Positions 30,926 through 41,433 are shown, counted from the first letter of the stretch. The stretch: DNA of 64,000 nucleotides from Providencia rettgeri (GCF_013702265.1 NZ_CP059348.1:1116001-1180000), one strand, 5' to 3'. The notes: generated by a model from the letters alone, not told the origin. A program made the numbers and translations.

Positions 30926-33553
30926 ATGAGTAAAAGCACCGCTGAGATCCGTCAAGCGTTTCTCGACTTTTTCCATACGAAAGGTCATCAGGTGGTAGCC
31001 AGCAGTTCGCTAGTGCCAAATAATGACCCAACACTATTGTTCACTAACGCAGGGATGAACCAGTTCAAAGATGTATTTCTTGGTCTGGATAAACGAGCAT
31101 ATTCCCGAGCGACAACCGCACAACGTTGTGTACGTGCAGGTGGTAAACATAACGACTTAGAAAACGTGGGCTATACCGCTCGCCACCACACATTCTTTGA
31201 AATGTTAGGTAATTTTAGCTTCGGTGATTACTTTAAACACGATGCTATTCGCTTTGCATGGGAACTTTTAACCAGCGAACAGTGGTTTAACCTACCAAAA
31301 GAAAGACTGTGGGTTACTGTATACGCGACTGACGATGAAGCTTACGATATTTGGAACAAAGAAATTGGTGTTCCTGTCGAGCGTATTATTCGCATTGGTG
31401 ATAACAAAGGCGCTCCTTACGCATCTGACAACTTCTGGCAGATGGGTGATACAGGGCCTTGCGGACCTTGTACCGAAATTTTCTTTGACCACGGCGATCA
31501 TATCTGGGGTGGTCCTCCAGGAAGTCCAGAAGAAGATGGCGACCGCTATATTGAAATCTGGAACCTCGTCTTTATGCAGTTCAACCGTCAATCTGACGGT
31601 ACCATGGAGCCGCTACCAAAACCGTCTGTAGATACAGGCATGGGGCTGGAGCGTATTTCTGCGGTTCTGCAACACGTGAATTCTAACTATGAAATCGATA
31701 TTTTCCGCGAGCTGATTGCAGCAGCAGCAGAAGCGACAGGTGCAACTGACCTGTCTAACAAATCTCTGCGTGTCATTGCTGATCATATTCGTTCATGTGC
31801 GTTCTTGGTGAGTGATGGTGTCATTCCATCCAACGAAGGTCGTGGTTACGTTTTACGTCGTATTATTCGCCGTGCGGTACGTCATGGTTATATGCTGGGT
31901 GCGAAAGAAACGTTCTTCTATAAATTAGTTTCTACCCTAATTAAAGTAATGGGACCTGCAGCGGAAGAGCTACAGCGTCAACAAGCTTTAGTTGAAAAAG
32001 TATTAAAAACTGAAGAAGAACAGTTTGCGCGTACTTTAGAGCGCGGTCTGCAATTATTAGATGAAGAGCTGGCATCACTGAAAGGCGATACGCTAGATGG
32101 TGAAACCGCATTCCGTCTCTATGATACTTATGGATTCCCGTTAGATTTAACGGCGGACGTATGCCGCGAGCGCAACCTCAAAGTAGATGAAGATGGCTTT
32201 GAGCGTGCAATGGAAGACCAGCGTCGTCGTGCGAGAGAGTCAAGCGGCTTCGGTGCAGACTATAATGCCCTGATCAAAGTTGATAAGCACAGTGAATTCT
32301 CAGGCTATCAGCATGATGAACAGCAAGCGACTATCACAGCATTATATAAAGATGGTCAGCCGGTTGATTCCCTGCAGGCGGGTGATGAAGGGTTAGTGAT
32401 TCTTGATAAAACTGCATTCTACGCAGAATCTGGTGGTCAAGTTGGTGATACTGGTGTTCTCAAAAATGACAGCGCTAGCTTTACTGTGACTGATACCCAA
32501 AAATATGGTCAAGCAATTGGTCATGTGGGTAAGGTCGAATCAGGTTCATTAGTTGTTAACCATCGAATTGCGGCTATAGTCAATAGTGAAAGACGTAATG
32601 CTATTCGTCTAAACCACTCGGCGACTCACTTATTACATGCAGCATTACGCCAAGTCTTAGGCGAGCACGTTTCTCAAAAAGGCTCGTTGGTAAATGACAA
32701 GTATCTCCGTTTTGACTTCTCTCATTTTGAAGCGATGACACAACAGCAACTGCGTCAAGTGGAAGATATTGTGAACGCGCAGATCCGCCAAAACTCAGAA
32801 ATTGAAACTGAGTTGATGGATTTAGAGGGTGCGAAAGCGAAAGGGGCTATGGCATTATTCGGTGAAAAATATGAAGAGCGCGTACGTGTTCTGAGTATGG
32901 GGGATTTCTCCATCGAATTATGTGGTGGTACACATGCTAGCCGCACAGGGGATATTGGCCTGTTCAGTATCTTAAGTGAGTCTGGTACCGCTGCAGGGGT
33001 TCGTCGTATCGAAGCGACAACCGGCGCAACTGCAATGGAGCACTTACATGCTCAGTCAGAACAACTTTCTGCAATTGCTCACCTATTAAAAGGTGATGCA
33101 AATAGCCTAGTTGAGAAAGTTAAAGCTGCATTGGATAAATCACGAAATCTTGAAAAAGAGATTTTGCAATTAAAAGATCAGCAAGCCTCTCAAGAAAGTG
33201 CTTCACTAGGTAGTAAAGCGAAAGATGTTAAAGGTATCAAACTATTAGTTAGTCAATTAAGCGATACTGATCCTAAACTATTGAGAACAATGGTCGATGA
33301 TCTAAAAAATCAGCTGAAATCGGCGATTATCGTGCTTTCAACCACAAGTGGTGATAAAGTCAGTATAATTGTTGGTGTGACTAATGATTTGACTGCTAAA
33401 ATTAAAGCAGGTGATTTGGTATCCTACGTTGCTCAACAAGTAGGCGGTAAAGGTGGCGGTCGACCAGACATGGCGATGGCTGGAGGTACTGACGTAAGCG
33501 CATTACCAACAGCGATGGAAAGCGTCGAACATTGGGTTGATTCGAAACTGTAA
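30926..33553 (+). CDS. alaS: Alanyl-tRNA synthetase
   Basis: Charges tRNA-Ala. 875 residues, class II. N-terminal catalytic domain (motif 1 region around [10 protein letters not shown] and the [14 protein letters not shown] segment), editing domain with zinc-binding [11 protein letters not shown] (about residue 565) and [13 protein letters not shown] (about 666), then C-Ala domain ending in [17 protein letters not shown]. Length agrees with E. coli (876). Confidence 0.98.
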   Translation: MSKSTAEIRQAFLDFFHTKGHQVVASSSLVPNNDPTLLFTNAGMNQFKDVFLGLDKRAYSRATTAQRCVRAGGKHNDLENVGYTARHHTFFEMLGNFSFGDYFKHDAIRFAWELLTSEQWFNLPKERLWVTVYATDDEAYDIWNKEIGVPVERIIRIGDNKGAPYASDNFWQMGDTGPCGPCTEIFFDHGDHIWGGPPGSPEEDGDRYIEIWNLVFMQFNRQSDGTMEPLPKPSVDTGMGLERISAVLQHVNSNYEIDIFRELIAAAAEATGATDLSNKSLRVIADHIRSCAFLVSDGVIPSNEGRGYVLRRIIRRAVRHGYMLGAKETFFYKLVSTLIKVMGPAAEELQRQQALVEKVLKTEEEQFARTLERGLQLLDEELASLKGDTLDGETAFRLYDTYGFPLDLTADVCRERNLKVDEDGFERAMEDQRRRARESSGFGADYNALIKVDKHSEFSGYQHDEQQATITALYKDGQPVDSLQAGDEGLVILDKTAFYAESGGQVGDTGVLKNDSASFTVTDTQKYGQAIGHVGKVESGSLVVNHRIAAIVNSERRNAIRLNHSATHLLHAALRQVLGEHVSQKGSLVNDKYLRFDFSHFEAMTQQQLRQVEDIVNAQIRQNSEIETELMDLEGAKAKGAMALFGEKYEERVRVLSMGDFSIELCGGTHASRTGDIGLFSILSESGTAAGVRRIEATTGATAMEHLHAQSEQLSAIAHLLKGDANSLVEKVKAALDKSRNLEKEILQLKDQQASQESASLGSKAKDVKGIKLLVSQLSDTDPKLLRTMVDDLKNQLKSAIIVLSTTSGDKVSIIVGVTNDLTAKIKAGDLVSYVAQQVGGKGGGRPDMAMAGGTDVSALPTAMESVEHWVDSKL

Positions 33554-33561
33554 TTGCTGCG

Positions 33562-33589
33562 AAGTTACCCCATTTTAGTGGGGTAACTT
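33562..33589 (+). terminator. alaS 3' hairpin
   Basis: Perfect 11-bp stem AAGTTACCCCA/TGGGGTAACTT with a 6-nt loop, 9 bp after the alaS stop; only a short T-run follows. Confidence 0.7.
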
Positions 33590-33778
33590 TAATCTGTTGC
33601 AGCATTGTTAATATGTTGCCGGTAGTGTTATATTTTGCTTGTAAATAATTAGAATTATTGCCTTGACGGCATCAATGCTTTAGGTGAATGTCATTGCTTT
33701 ACGTTTTCACGGTGTGTGATGGACAATAGCGGGGAATACCTAGAGACCCGACTCTTTTAATATTTCAAGGAGCAAAGA

Positions 33779-33964
33779 ATGCTTATTCTGACTCGTCGAG
33801 TTGGTGAAACACTCATGATAGGCGATGAGGTAACAGTGACCGTATTGGGCGTAAAAGGCAACCAAGTACGTATTGGTGTTAATGCCCCAAAAGAAGTTTC
33901 TGTTCACCGTGAAGAAATTTATCAACGGATCCAGGCCGAAAAGACTCAACCAGACAATCAATAA
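33779..33964 (+). CDS. csrA: Carbon storage regulator CsrA
   Basis: Homodimeric RNA-binding regulator that represses or activates translation at GGA motifs. 61 residues, [18 protein letters not shown] at the start and the RNA-binding [12 protein letters not shown]; nearly identical to E. coli. AAGGAGC ribosome site 8 bp before the ATG, itself containing a GGA that could support autoregulation. Confidence 0.98.
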   Translation: MLILTRRVGETLMIGDEVTVTVLGVKGNQVRIGVNAPKEVSVHREEIYQRIQAEKTQPDNQ

Positions 33965-33972
33965 TAATGAAT

Positions 33973-34022
33973 AAGCGTCCAGTGAGTTATCACACAGCAA
34001 TAATGGGCGCTTGTCTTTCTCT
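33973..34022 (+). terminator. csrA terminator
   Basis: 8-bp arms AAGCGTCC/GGGCGCTT (one G-U) with a 24-nt loop, followed by a T/C-rich tract. Confidence 0.65.
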
Positions 34023-34316
34023 TTTTTATCTTTAGTGATCCCCTAATTTTTCTATTCTTTAATTGGCTTAACACATTATGTTGGTGTTGAGCGCTATCTC
34101 TTTGAATGAATCCACCTTTCTTCCTGTACTATTTTCATACTGCTAAGCTACACGCTATCAACTTTCTCCATTTTTTCCTGAATTTTTTATAATAAGATTG
34201 AAGATAATAAAAGGGCAAAAAAGCACGGAAACATTGCTTTTTCGGTGTTAAACTAATCATCTTGCTTGTGAAATGTGCAAACGATCATTGGAATGCAAAA
34301 AGTTTGGAAAAATTGT

Positions 34317-34344
34317 TTGACTTCTAAGTCTAGGAAAGTAATAT
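34317..34344 (+). promoter_or_regulatory. Promoter of the tRNA-Ser/Arg cluster
   Basis: TTGACT (34317-34322), 16-bp spacer, TAATAT (34339-34344), then GTGCGCC, a GC-rich discriminator typical of stringently controlled stable-RNA promoters. The tRNA-Ser gene begins 59 bp later. Confidence 0.78.
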
Positions 34345-34402
34345 GTGCGCCACACAGAGACGAGATGTTTAAACAAAAACAAATCGCATGTGACTAAAAT
34401 AT

Positions 34403-34495
34403 GGTGAGGTGGCCGAGAGGCTGAAGGCGCTCCCCTGCTAAGGGAGTATGCGGTCAAAAGCTGCATCGAGGGTTCGAATCCCTCCCTCACCGCCA
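34403..34495 (+). tRNA. tRNA-Ser (GCU anticodon)
   Basis: 93 nt with encoded CCA. 7-bp acceptor stem GGTGAGG/CCTCACC, anticodon GCT within CTGCTAA, long variable arm, and GGTTCGAATCC T-arm. First of four tRNA genes between csrA and gshA, the same place as E. coli serV. Confidence 0.97.
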
Positions 34496-34506
34496 TTTTA
34501 GGCTCT

Positions 34507-34583
34507 GCATCCGTAGCTCAGCTGGATAGAGTACTCGGCTACGAACCGAGCGGTCGGAGGTTCGAATCCTCCCGGATGCACCA
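34507..34583 (+). tRNA. tRNA-Arg (ACG anticodon), copy 1
   Basis: 77 nt, acceptor GCATCCG/CGGATGC, anticodon ACG in CTACGAA (read as ICG after deamination), encoded CCA. Lies 11 bp after tRNA-Ser. Confidence 0.97.
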
Positions 34584-34756
34584 TTTTCATACCTTATGAG
34601 TAAAACTGATAGGGTGATGTTTTAGTTTTTAGCAAACTAAAGCAAAAGTAGTTTAGATTTAATATGGTCTTAAAGCTAACAAGATTTATAACCATAAATA
34701 TTGAAGTAGATTTTGATTAAGCAGTATTGAGAGAGAAGTACGTATTGCACTAAAAT

Positions 34757-34833
34757 GCATCCGTAGCTCAGCTGGATAGAGTACTCGGCTACGAACCGAG
34801 CGGTCGGAGGTTCGAATCCTCCCGGATGCACCA
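34757..34833 (+). tRNA. tRNA-Arg (ACG anticodon), copy 2
   Basis: Identical over all 77 nt to copy 1. The 173-bp spacer before it is AT-rich, without visible similarity to the spacer before copy 3. Confidence 0.97.
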
Positions 34834-34935
34834 TCTCTTAAACATTTCTGTCAGTATCAATAATTCTGTCATCAATTTAATAAATCCAAATTACTGCTGT
34901 AGTTATACAGCATCGATTGATAATCGACAAATTCT

Positions 34936-35012
34936 GCATCCGTAGCTCAGCTGGATAGAGTACTCGGCTACGAACCGAGCGGTCGGAGGTTCGAATCCTC
35001 CCGGATGCACCA
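34936..35012 (+). tRNA. tRNA-Arg (ACG anticodon), copy 3
   Basis: Identical to copies 1 and 2. A terminator starts 9 bp downstream, so the four tRNAs probably form one transcript. The locus corresponds to E. coli argVYZQ, which has four copies. Confidence 0.97.
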
Positions 35013-35021
35013 TCATTAAGA

Positions 35022-35052
35022 AACTCCTCAATCTGAGGAGTTTTTTTTTTGC
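35022..35052 (+). terminator. tRNA cluster terminator
   Basis: 9-bp stem AACTCCTCA/TGAGGAGTT with an ATC loop followed by an uninterrupted T10 run. Confidence 0.92.
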
Positions 35053-35198
35053 CTAAAATCCTAATTTGCTATCTTCCTTCCTTTTCTTTCTGTTTTCTCA
35101 TCGGGTAAACCACACATCTAGACAGCGACAATTTATGTGATTTAAGCTAAAGTAATCACCTTATTAAAATAAAACTAAATCACAGGCGGGAGGTCGAT

Positions 35199-36758
35199 TT
35201 GATCCCGGACGTATCAAAAGCGCTCTCATGGTTAGAAGCGCACCCGGAAATTCTCAATGGCATTCAACGCGGTATTGAGCGTGAAACACTACGCGTGACA
35301 CCTCAAGGTGCGTTAGCCGAGACATTACATCCAGATGAGCTGGGGAAAGCCCTTACCCATAAATGGATCACAACGGATTTTGCGGAATCCTTACTCGAAT
35401 TTATTACTCCTGTAGATAAAAGCATTAGCCACAACTTGGCTTTTTTGCGGGATCTGCATCGCTATACGGCACGTCATTTACACGATGAAAGAATGTGGCC
35501 GTTAAGTATGCCTTGCTTTATTGCAAGTGAAGATAAGATCACACTAGCGCAATACGGTAGCTCCAATGTGGGGCAGTTTAAAACGCTGTATCGTGAAGGG
35601 TTAAAAAACCGCTATGGGGCATTAATGCAAACCATCGCGGGCGTTCACTATAATTTCTCATTTCCAATTGAGTTTTGGAAAGCGTGGGCGGGTGTTGAAG
35701 ACGCAGAAAGCGGAAAGGAAAAAATTTCTGAAGGCTATTTACGTCTAATCAGAAACTACTACCGCTTTGGTTGGGTGATCCCATACTTATTTGGCGCATC
35801 TCCCGCTATTTGCGGTTCTTTCTTAAAGAACAGAGAAACCTCACTGAACTTTAGCAAGACCGAGTGCGGTACTTATTATCTGCCTTACGCAACTTCATTG
35901 AGAATGAGCGATTTAGGTTACACCAATAAATCTCAGAGTGATTTAAATATTACGTTTAACCACCTTGACGAATATGTGGAAAATCTGAAAAAAGCCATTC
36001 ACAAGCCTTCCGCTGAATTTGAAAAGCTGGGCGTGAAAAAAGATGGCAAGTACGTTCAGTTGAACACCAATGTGCTACAGATAGAGAATGAGCTGTATGC
36101 GCCAATTCGTCCGAAGCGTGTACCTCAAGGTAACGAATCGCCTTCTGATGCATTATTACGTGGTGGTATCGAGTACATTGAAGTTCGTTCCCTCGATATC
36201 AATCCATTTAGTCCTATTGGGGTTAATGAAACTCAAGCCCGCTTTGTGGACTTGTTCCTGATTTGGTGCGTGCTTGCAGATGCCCCGGAAATGAATGTTC
36301 AAGAGTTGGATTGCTGCCGTAAAAACTGGAGCCGCGTGATCCTTGAAGGTCGTAAACCGGAACAGGTAATTGGCTTTGGCTGTGGTAGCGAGCTCAAACC
36401 ATTGGTTGAAGTAGGACAAACGTTGTTTAAAGATCTGATCCGTGTGGCTGAAGTTTTGGATACCTGCTGTGATGCAAAATACAAAGATGTGTGTCATCAG
36501 TTTGTCGCCATGTTTGAAGATCCAAACTTGACCTATTCAGCGCTGGTGATGGACGAAATGCTGGAAAAAGGTATCGGTGGCTATGGGTTAGAATTAGCTG
36601 AAAAATACTATCAGCAGTTAATTAATGAACCTTATGAAGTGATCACTGAAGAACAGTTTGAACAAGCACGTTTGGCTTCAATTGAGAAGCAGAAGCGAAT
36701 GGAGCAAGATCAGAGCGAAAGCTTTGAAGAGTATCTTAAGATCCACGCAGGACGCTAA
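35199..36758 (+). CDS. gshA: Glutamate-cysteine ligase
   Basis: First and rate-limiting step of glutathione synthesis. 519 residues, typical of the proteobacterial GshA type. Start is a TTG (35199) preceded by CGGGAGG, the same unusual start as in E. coli, giving [19 protein letters not shown]. Conserved [25 protein letters not shown] and [17 protein letters not shown]. The 3' end abuts the terminator of the opposite-strand sRNA micA. Confidence 0.97.
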   Translation: MIPDVSKALSWLEAHPEILNGIQRGIERETLRVTPQGALAETLHPDELGKALTHKWITTDFAESLLEFITPVDKSISHNLAFLRDLHRYTARHLHDERMWPLSMPCFIASEDKITLAQYGSSNVGQFKTLYREGLKNRYGALMQTIAGVHYNFSFPIEFWKAWAGVEDAESGKEKISEGYLRLIRNYYRFGWVIPYLFGASPAICGSFLKNRETSLNFSKTECGTYYLPYATSLRMSDLGYTNKSQSDLNITFNHLDEYVENLKKAIHKPSAEFEKLGVKKDGKYVQLNTNVLQIENELYAPIRPKRVPQGNESPSDALLRGGIEYIEVRSLDINPFSPIGVNETQARFVDLFLIWCVLADAPEMNVQELDCCRKNWSRVILEGRKPEQVIGFGCGSELKPLVEVGQTLFKDLIRVAEVLDTCCDAKYKDVCHQFVAMFEDPNLTYSALVMDEMLEKGIGGYGLELAEKYYQQLINEPYEVITEEQFEQARLASIEKQKRMEQDQSESFEEYLKIHAGR

Positions 36759-36760
36759 AA

Positions 36761-36836
36761 GAAAATGGCCACAACGAGGTGGCCAAATAAAAAATCTTTT
36801 AAAGAATTAGGGATGATAACAATTTGCGCGTCTTTC
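36761..36836 (-). ncRNA. micA: MicA small RNA
   Basis: Hfq-dependent, sigma-E-controlled sRNA that in E. coli blocks ompA translation. On the minus strand the RNA would begin GAAAGACGCGCAAATTG at 36836, matching the E. coli 5' end GAAAGACGCGCA, keeps the GTTATCATCCC antisense stretch, and ends in a terminator stem GGCCAC/GTGGCC (36767-36784) followed by a T-rich tail. It sits between gshA and luxS, antisense in direction, exactly as in E. coli. The middle section (about 36788-36808) is more AT-rich than in E. coli. The end point is approximate. Confidence 0.93.
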
Positions 36837-36841
36837 ACATA

Positions 36842-36870
36842 TTAAGACTCTGCATTTTTGGATTAGTTTC
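36842..36870 (-). promoter_or_regulatory. Sigma-E-type promoter of micA
   Basis: Minus strand: GAAACT (36865-36870) as -35, 17-bp spacer, TCTTAA (36842-36847) as -10, then 5 nt to the MicA start. It resembles the sigma-E pattern GGAACTT-N16-TCnnA. Fits envelope-stress control of MicA. Confidence 0.7.
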
Positions 36871-36914
36871 ATTTTTTTCAAAATTATTTTTTTTATTTTT
36901 ATGGAGGTCATGAA

Positions 36915-37430
36915 ATGCCGTTATTAGACAGTTTTACTGTGGATCATACGCGTATGGCTGCTCCTGCTGTTCGTGTCGCGAAAACGATGACAACGCCTCA
37001 CGGGGACGCTATCACCGTATTCGATTTACGCTTTACAGTACCAAATAAAGAAGCAATGACAGAAAAAGGAACGCATACCCTAGAGCACCTTTTTGCTGGC
37101 TTCATGCGAGATCAACTTAATGGTAACGGTGTTGAAATCATCGATATTTCGCCAATGGGATGCCGTACAGGCTTCTATATGAGCTTGATTGGTCAACCAG
37201 ATGAACAACGTGTTGCTAAAGCCTGGAAGGCCGCTATGCAAGATGTGCTACATGTACAAGACCAAAATAAGATCCCAGAGCTCAATGTGTACCAATGTGG
37301 GACTTACATGATGCACTCTCTTGAAGAAGCTCAGCAAATTGCCCGAAGTGTGCTAGCGAAAGATATTCTCGTCAATAAAAACGATGAACTTGCATTGCCA
37401 GAAGAAAAGCTCGCCCAGCTTCATGTTTAG
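36915..37430 (+). CDS. luxS: S-ribosylhomocysteine lyase (AI-2 synthase)
   Basis: Cleaves S-ribosylhomocysteine to homocysteine and DPD, the precursor of autoinducer-2. 171 residues. Metal ligands H54 and H58 (HTLEH) and C128 (YQCGTYM) are present, as is C83 (GCRTGFY). The ATG 36915 has GGAGG 7 nt upstream; an earlier out-of-frame ATG at 36910 opens a 5-codon frame that runs into luxS. Promoter must lie in the micA region, so the divergent sRNA transcript overlaps its regulatory DNA. Confidence 0.98.
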   Translation: MPLLDSFTVDHTRMAAPAVRVAKTMTTPHGDAITVFDLRFTVPNKEAMTEKGTHTLEHLFAGFMRDQLNGNGVEIIDISPMGCRTGFYMSLIGQPDEQRVAKAWKAAMQDVLHVQDQNKIPELNVYQCGTYMMHSLEEAQQIARSVLAKDILVNKNDELALPEEKLAQLHV

Positions 37431-37449
37431 TTTTTGAAAAAAACAGATT

Positions 37450-37498
37450 AAAAAGCCTTAAAATCACCGATCAATAGATCAGGGTTTTAAGGCTTTTT
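37450..37498. terminator. Bidirectional terminator between luxS and corB
   Basis: Long A-rich/T-rich stem AAAAAGCCTTAAAA/TTTTAAGGCTTTTT, serving luxS and the convergent corB. Confidence 0.85.
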
Positions 37499-37514
37499 TC
37501 TTTGAAATGAACAA

Positions 37515-38801
37515 TTAAAATTCAGGGGCTTGAGAGTCAAAACCGAGCGGGGTGATTTTTACCTGCTTGATAATATTATCGTTGATTACTAAAACTTCGA
37601 TAACATAGTGGCCAATAACAATTTGTTCTTCAGGCTGTGGAATATCACCTAATACCTCTAAAACCATCCCATTAACGGTTCTAGGGCCATCAATAGGGAG
37701 GTTCCAATCAAATGCTTTATTTAGGTCACGAATGTTTGCTGTTCCATCCACGAGGACGCTGCCGTCGCTCTGAGGCATGACTTCTTCAGCTAGAGAAGGC
37801 GACATTGATGTTGTGAAATCACCGACAATTTCTTCCAAAATATCTTCTACGGTGATCAAACCTTGGATCTCGCCATATTCATCAACGATAATGCCAAACT
37901 TCTCTTTTTTATGCTGGAAATTAACCAACTGAACGTTGAGAGGTGTGCTATTGGGAATGAAATAGATACTATCGGCGGCTTTGATCAAATTCTGCTTGTT
38001 GAATTCGCGCTTTTCTACCATCAATCGATAAGCTTCTCGCACTCGCAAAATACCAATCAAATCATCAAGAGAGTCACGATACAGAACAATGCGCCCATGA
38101 GGGGAGTGCGTGAGCTGCCTAACAATCGATTTCCAATCATCATTAATATCGATACCGACAATTTCATTACGTGGCAGCATAATATCGCCAACGGTCACTT
38201 TGTCTAAATCAAGAATCGAAATCAGCATGTCTTGATTACGGCGGCTGAGCTTGTTTTTGGACTCATGAACAATAGTGCGTAACTCTTCTTTGTTGACCGC
38301 ATCATTACGAGTGTTTGAGACTTTTATTCCACAGCAGCGCATAAAAAGGGCGGAAATAGTATTAAACGCCCACACGACAGGTAACATGATTTTTTGCAGT
38401 GGCGTAAGAATAAAGCTACTAGGGAAGGCAATACGCTCTGGATACAGTGCCGCGATGGTTTTTGGCATCACTTCTGCAAATAACAAAATAACAAATGTGA
38501 GCACACCAGTTGCAATGGCGACACCCATATTGCCATATAAGCGGATCCCGATAATGGTCGCGAGAGCAGAAGCAACAATGTTGATTAGGTTGTTACCAAT
38601 CAATACTAAGCCCAGTAAGCGGTCGGGGTGGCGTAGTAGTTTTTCAACGCGGATAGCGGAGCGATTACCTTGTTTCGCTAAATGTTTTAACCGATAACGG
38701 TTCAACGTCATCATACTGGTTTCTGACGCTGAAAAATAAGCGGATAAAAAAATTAAAACAATCAGTATGATGATTAGAGTACCAGTAGATACTTCATCCA
38801 A
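37515..38801 (-). CDS. corB: CorB-type transporter/Mg2+-Co2+ efflux regulator (CNNM family)
   Basis: 428-residue HlyC/CorC family inner-membrane protein (E. coli YfjD). N-terminal DUF21 with four membrane segments (about 8-150), a CBS pair (about 205-330, DIMLPRNEIVGID) and a C-terminal CorC_HlyC domain with DGTANIRDLNKAF. In Salmonella CorB affects Mg2+/Co2+ handling; transport itself is known for family relatives. I accept the TTG start at 38799-38801, preceded by AAGGAAC, since the N-terminus then matches the family and no in-frame ATG is nearby. Confidence 0.93.
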   Translation of the reverse strand: MDEVSTGTLIIILIVLIFLSAYFSASETSMMTLNRYRLKHLAKQGNRSAIRVEKLLRHPDRLLGLVLIGNNLINIVASALATIIGIRLYGNMGVAIATGVLTFVILLFAEVMPKTIAALYPERIAFPSSFILTPLQKIMLPVVWAFNTISALFMRCCGIKVSNTRNDAVNKEELRTIVHESKNKLSRRNQDMLISILDLDKVTVGDIMLPRNEIVGIDINDDWKSIVRQLTHSPHGRIVLYRDSLDDLIGILRVREAYRLMVEKREFNKQNLIKAADSIYFIPNSTPLNVQLVNFQHKKEKFGIIVDEYGEIQGLITVEDILEEIVGDFTTSMSPSLAEEVMPQSDGSVLVDGTANIRDLNKAFDWNLPIDGPRTVNGMVLEVLGDIPQPEEQIVIGHYVIEVLVINDNIIKQVKITPLGFDSQAPEF

Positions 38802-38846
38802 AACAAGGTTCCTTATTTATAACGGTCGTTTAAGACTAAAATGGCT

Positions 38847-39638
38847 CTACACCATGGTTAATTGCTGAATTAATCGATTACCAAAAAACGCTAAGGTAAG
38901 GATAAGTGAACCGCCCACATGGAAAAAGAGGACGCGTTTGCCTCGCCATCCACCATGAAAATGCCCCCACAGCAAAATAACGTAAACAAACCAAGCAATG
39001 ACGGAAAGTACGGATTTGTGGATATTTTCTTTATCAAAGATGTTATCCATATAAATAAAGCCCGTGCACAGCGTTAAGGTCAAGAGAATGACGCCCACTT
39101 GAGTGACGTGAAACATTTTGCGTTCAATGACCATCATTGGCGGCATATCAGGACTAAATTTCAGAATTTTGTTTTTAAGCTGGTAGTCAATAATGGCAAC
39201 TTGAAACGCATATAACGCCGCGATAAGCAACGTAGCATAGCTTAATAAGGCTAAGCCAATATGGACAAATAATGGGGTACTTGCCTCTAAATGAGTAATA
39301 AACTCACCAGGCATAATCGTAGATAAAATCAGGTTAATAATCGCGAAACTATACACAATAGGGGTTAAGTACCACGCACGCCCTAAATAGGAAACTACCG
39401 TCATAATCAAACACATTAAGAGACTGACAGAGGAGCCTAAATTTAAGAGGGTGAGATTTTGCCCGCTGGCTTCACTAAAAATTTGTAATTTCAACGTGAT
39501 TGCGTGAGTAACCATCGCCACGATAGCTAATAAAATAGCCAATCGACGATAAAGAGCTTGCTTGCGCACTTGTCCGGGAACGATCAGCAGCAGACTGACC
39601 ATGTATGTACAAACTGCTATGACTGCAAATACGGGCAT
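38847..39638 (-). CDS. ypjD: YpjD/CcsA-like inner membrane protein
   Basis: 263 residues with about eight hydrophobic segments, in the cytochrome c assembly (CcsA/CcmC-like) family. The WWD haem motif of true CcsA is not apparent, so a haem role is unproven. It lies 45 bp upstream of corB on the same strand, probably as its operon partner, and is divergent from ffh as in E. coli. Confidence 0.9.
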   Translation of the reverse strand: MPVFAVIAVCTYMVSLLLIVPGQVRKQALYRRLAILLAIVAMVTHAITLKLQIFSEASGQNLTLLNLGSSVSLLMCLIMTVVSYLGRAWYLTPIVYSFAIINLILSTIMPGEFITHLEASTPLFVHIGLALLSYATLLIAALYAFQVAIIDYQLKNKILKFSPDMPPMMVIERKMFHVTQVGVILLTLTLCTGFIYMDNIFDKENIHKSVLSVIAWFVYVILLWGHFHGGWRGKRVLFFHVGGSLILTLAFFGNRLIQQLTMV

Positions 39639-39934
39639 AGTATAGTGTCGTTATTCATTTTAAGTGGATAGTAATTAACTAGTATAACCCGTGCAAGTGT
39701 AGGCTCCAACTATTGGTATGACGTATCGCTGTATATTCTTTACTAATCGCTCATTTAGGCTGCTCAATTAGCTTAATGAAACGAAACAGCGAAACCCCAT
39801 CAAGTATGATACAATCGGCGACCAACACAGCGTTGAATTGTGCCGTGGCTATCTTGAGTTTGCCCTTGAAATACAGCGCGCGAGTAACCAAATAAGGCTA
39901 CATATAGGCCCATAACAGAATTGAGCTAAGACAC

Positions 39935-41296
39935 ATGTTTGATAATTTAACTGACAGACTATCGCGCACTTTGCGCAATATCAGCGGGCGTGGACGTCTG
40001 ACTGATGACAATATTAAAGATACATTACGCGAAGTTCGCATGGCGTTACTGGAAGCCGACGTTGCTTTGCCAGTCGTCCGTGAATTTATTCAAAAAGTCA
40101 AAGAAAGTGCTGTTGGTCAAGACGTTAATAAAAGCCTAACACCGGGTCAAGAGTTCATTAAAATTGTTCAAAATGAACTGACCCGCGCAATGGGTGAAGA
40201 AAATCACCAGCTGAATTTATCTGCTCAGCCTCCGGCTGTTGTGTTGATGGCAGGTTTGCAAGGTGCGGGTAAAACAACCAGCGTTGCAAAACTGGGTAAA
40301 CTGTTAAAAGAAAAGCAAAAGAAAAAAGTTTTAGTAGTTTCTGCCGACGTTTATCGCCCTGCGGCGATCAAACAGTTAGAAACTTTAGCACAAGCGGTTG
40401 GCGTTGATTTCTTCCCATCTGAAGTCCAAGAAAAGCCAGCGGCAATTGTTCAAAAAGCCTTAAAACACGCACAATTACAATTCTACGATGTGCTGTTAGT
40501 GGATACCGCCGGTCGCTTACACGTTGATGAAGCGATGATGGAAGAGATCCAAGAAGTCCATCGTATAATCAATCCAGTTGAAACCTTGTTTGTGGTTGAT
40601 GCCATGACAGGGCAAGATGCAGCTAACACAGCGAAAGCTTTTAACGAAGCATTGCCATTAACCGGGGTTGTTTTAACCAAAGTTGACGGTGACGCGCGTG
40701 GCGGTGCTGCATTATCTATCCGCTCCATTACTGGTAAGCCAATTAAATTCTTAGGGGTTGGTGAAAAAACTGACGCCCTTGAGCCATTCCACCCTGAACG
40801 CGTGGCTTCACGTATTTTAGGCATGGGGGATGTGTTATCTCTGATTGAAGAGATTGAACACAAAGTTGACCGCGATGAAGCTGAAAAATTAGCGAAGAAG
40901 TTGAAAACAGGGGATACCTTTGATTTCAATGACTTCTTAAACCAGCTAAAACAGATGCGTAATATGGGCGGAATGACTAGCATGCTGAGTAAAATGCCGG
41001 GCATGTCCCAGTTACCAGATGCGGTTAAATCCCAAATGGATGACAAAATTACCATCCGTATGGAAGCGATGATCCAATCCATGACGCGTAAAGAACGCGA
41101 AAAACCAGAGATTATTAAAGGATCACGCAAACGCCGTATTGCTGCGGGTTCTGGAACCACAGTACAAGAGGTTAATAAACTCTTAAAACAGTTTGATGAT
41201 ATGCAGCGCATGATGAAAAAGATGAAGAAAGGCGGTCTCGCCAAGATGATGCGCGGTATGAAGGGTATGATGCCTCCGGGTTTCCCGGGGCGTTAA
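39935..41296 (+). CDS. ffh: Signal recognition particle protein Ffh
   Basis: SRP54 GTPase that binds 4.5S RNA and targets inner-membrane proteins cotranslationally. 453 residues. N domain, G domain with GLQGAGKTTSVAKLGK, DTAGRLHVDEAM and TKVDGDARGGAAL, then an M domain from about 300 with many methionines (MRNMGGMTSMLSKMPGM and a KMMRGMKGMMPPGFPG tail). Confidence 0.98.
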   Translation: MFDNLTDRLSRTLRNISGRGRLTDDNIKDTLREVRMALLEADVALPVVREFIQKVKESAVGQDVNKSLTPGQEFIKIVQNELTRAMGEENHQLNLSAQPPAVVLMAGLQGAGKTTSVAKLGKLLKEKQKKKVLVVSADVYRPAAIKQLETLAQAVGVDFFPSEVQEKPAAIVQKALKHAQLQFYDVLLVDTAGRLHVDEAMMEEIQEVHRIINPVETLFVVDAMTGQDAANTAKAFNEALPLTGVVLTKVDGDARGGAALSIRSITGKPIKFLGVGEKTDALEPFHPERVASRILGMGDVLSLIEEIEHKVDRDEAEKLAKKLKTGDTFDFNDFLNQLKQMRNMGGMTSMLSKMPGMSQLPDAVKSQMDDKITIRMEAMIQSMTRKEREKPEIIKGSRKRRIAAGSGTTVQEVNKLLKQFDDMQRMMKKMKKGGLAKMMRGMKGMMPPGFPGR

Positions 41297-41301
41297 GCAA
41301 T

Positions 41302-41370
41302 AAAGCCTGAAACAAAAGTGTACTTTTGATTGATTTTTTCGTCAAAGTGAGTAAACTTTTCGGGCTTTTT
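41302..41370 (+). terminator. ffh terminator hairpin
   Basis: Outer arms AAAGCCTGAAA (41302-41312) and TTTCGGGCTTT (41358-41368, one G-U) enclose a smaller stem-loop and end in TTTTTAT. It separates ffh from the rpsP operon. Confidence 0.7.
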
Positions 41371-41433
41371 ATATAACAGCCGGACTCTATCCCTCGATGG
41401 AGTCTGGTTGTTTTGTTAACTAATGAGGATGTT

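Larger units (their letters stand above)
33965..34402. other. csrA to tRNA-Ser intergenic region
   Basis: 438 bp. It holds the csrA terminator at the left end and the tRNA promoter (34317-34344) at the right. The rest is AT-rich and I see no gene. Confidence 0.5.

Noticed and set aside
34257-34496. 79-codon minus-strand frame over tRNA-Ser
   Set aside because: The VREGFEPS-type peptide is the common artefact of translating a tRNA-Ser gene antisense.
36910-36927. Five-codon frame overlapping the luxS start
   Set aside because: ATG is only 2 bp from the ribosome site, too close for good initiation; probably chance.
40483-41244. 253-codon frame antisense to ffh
   Set aside because: A shadow of the ffh frame, serine/arginine-rich with no ribosome site or homology.
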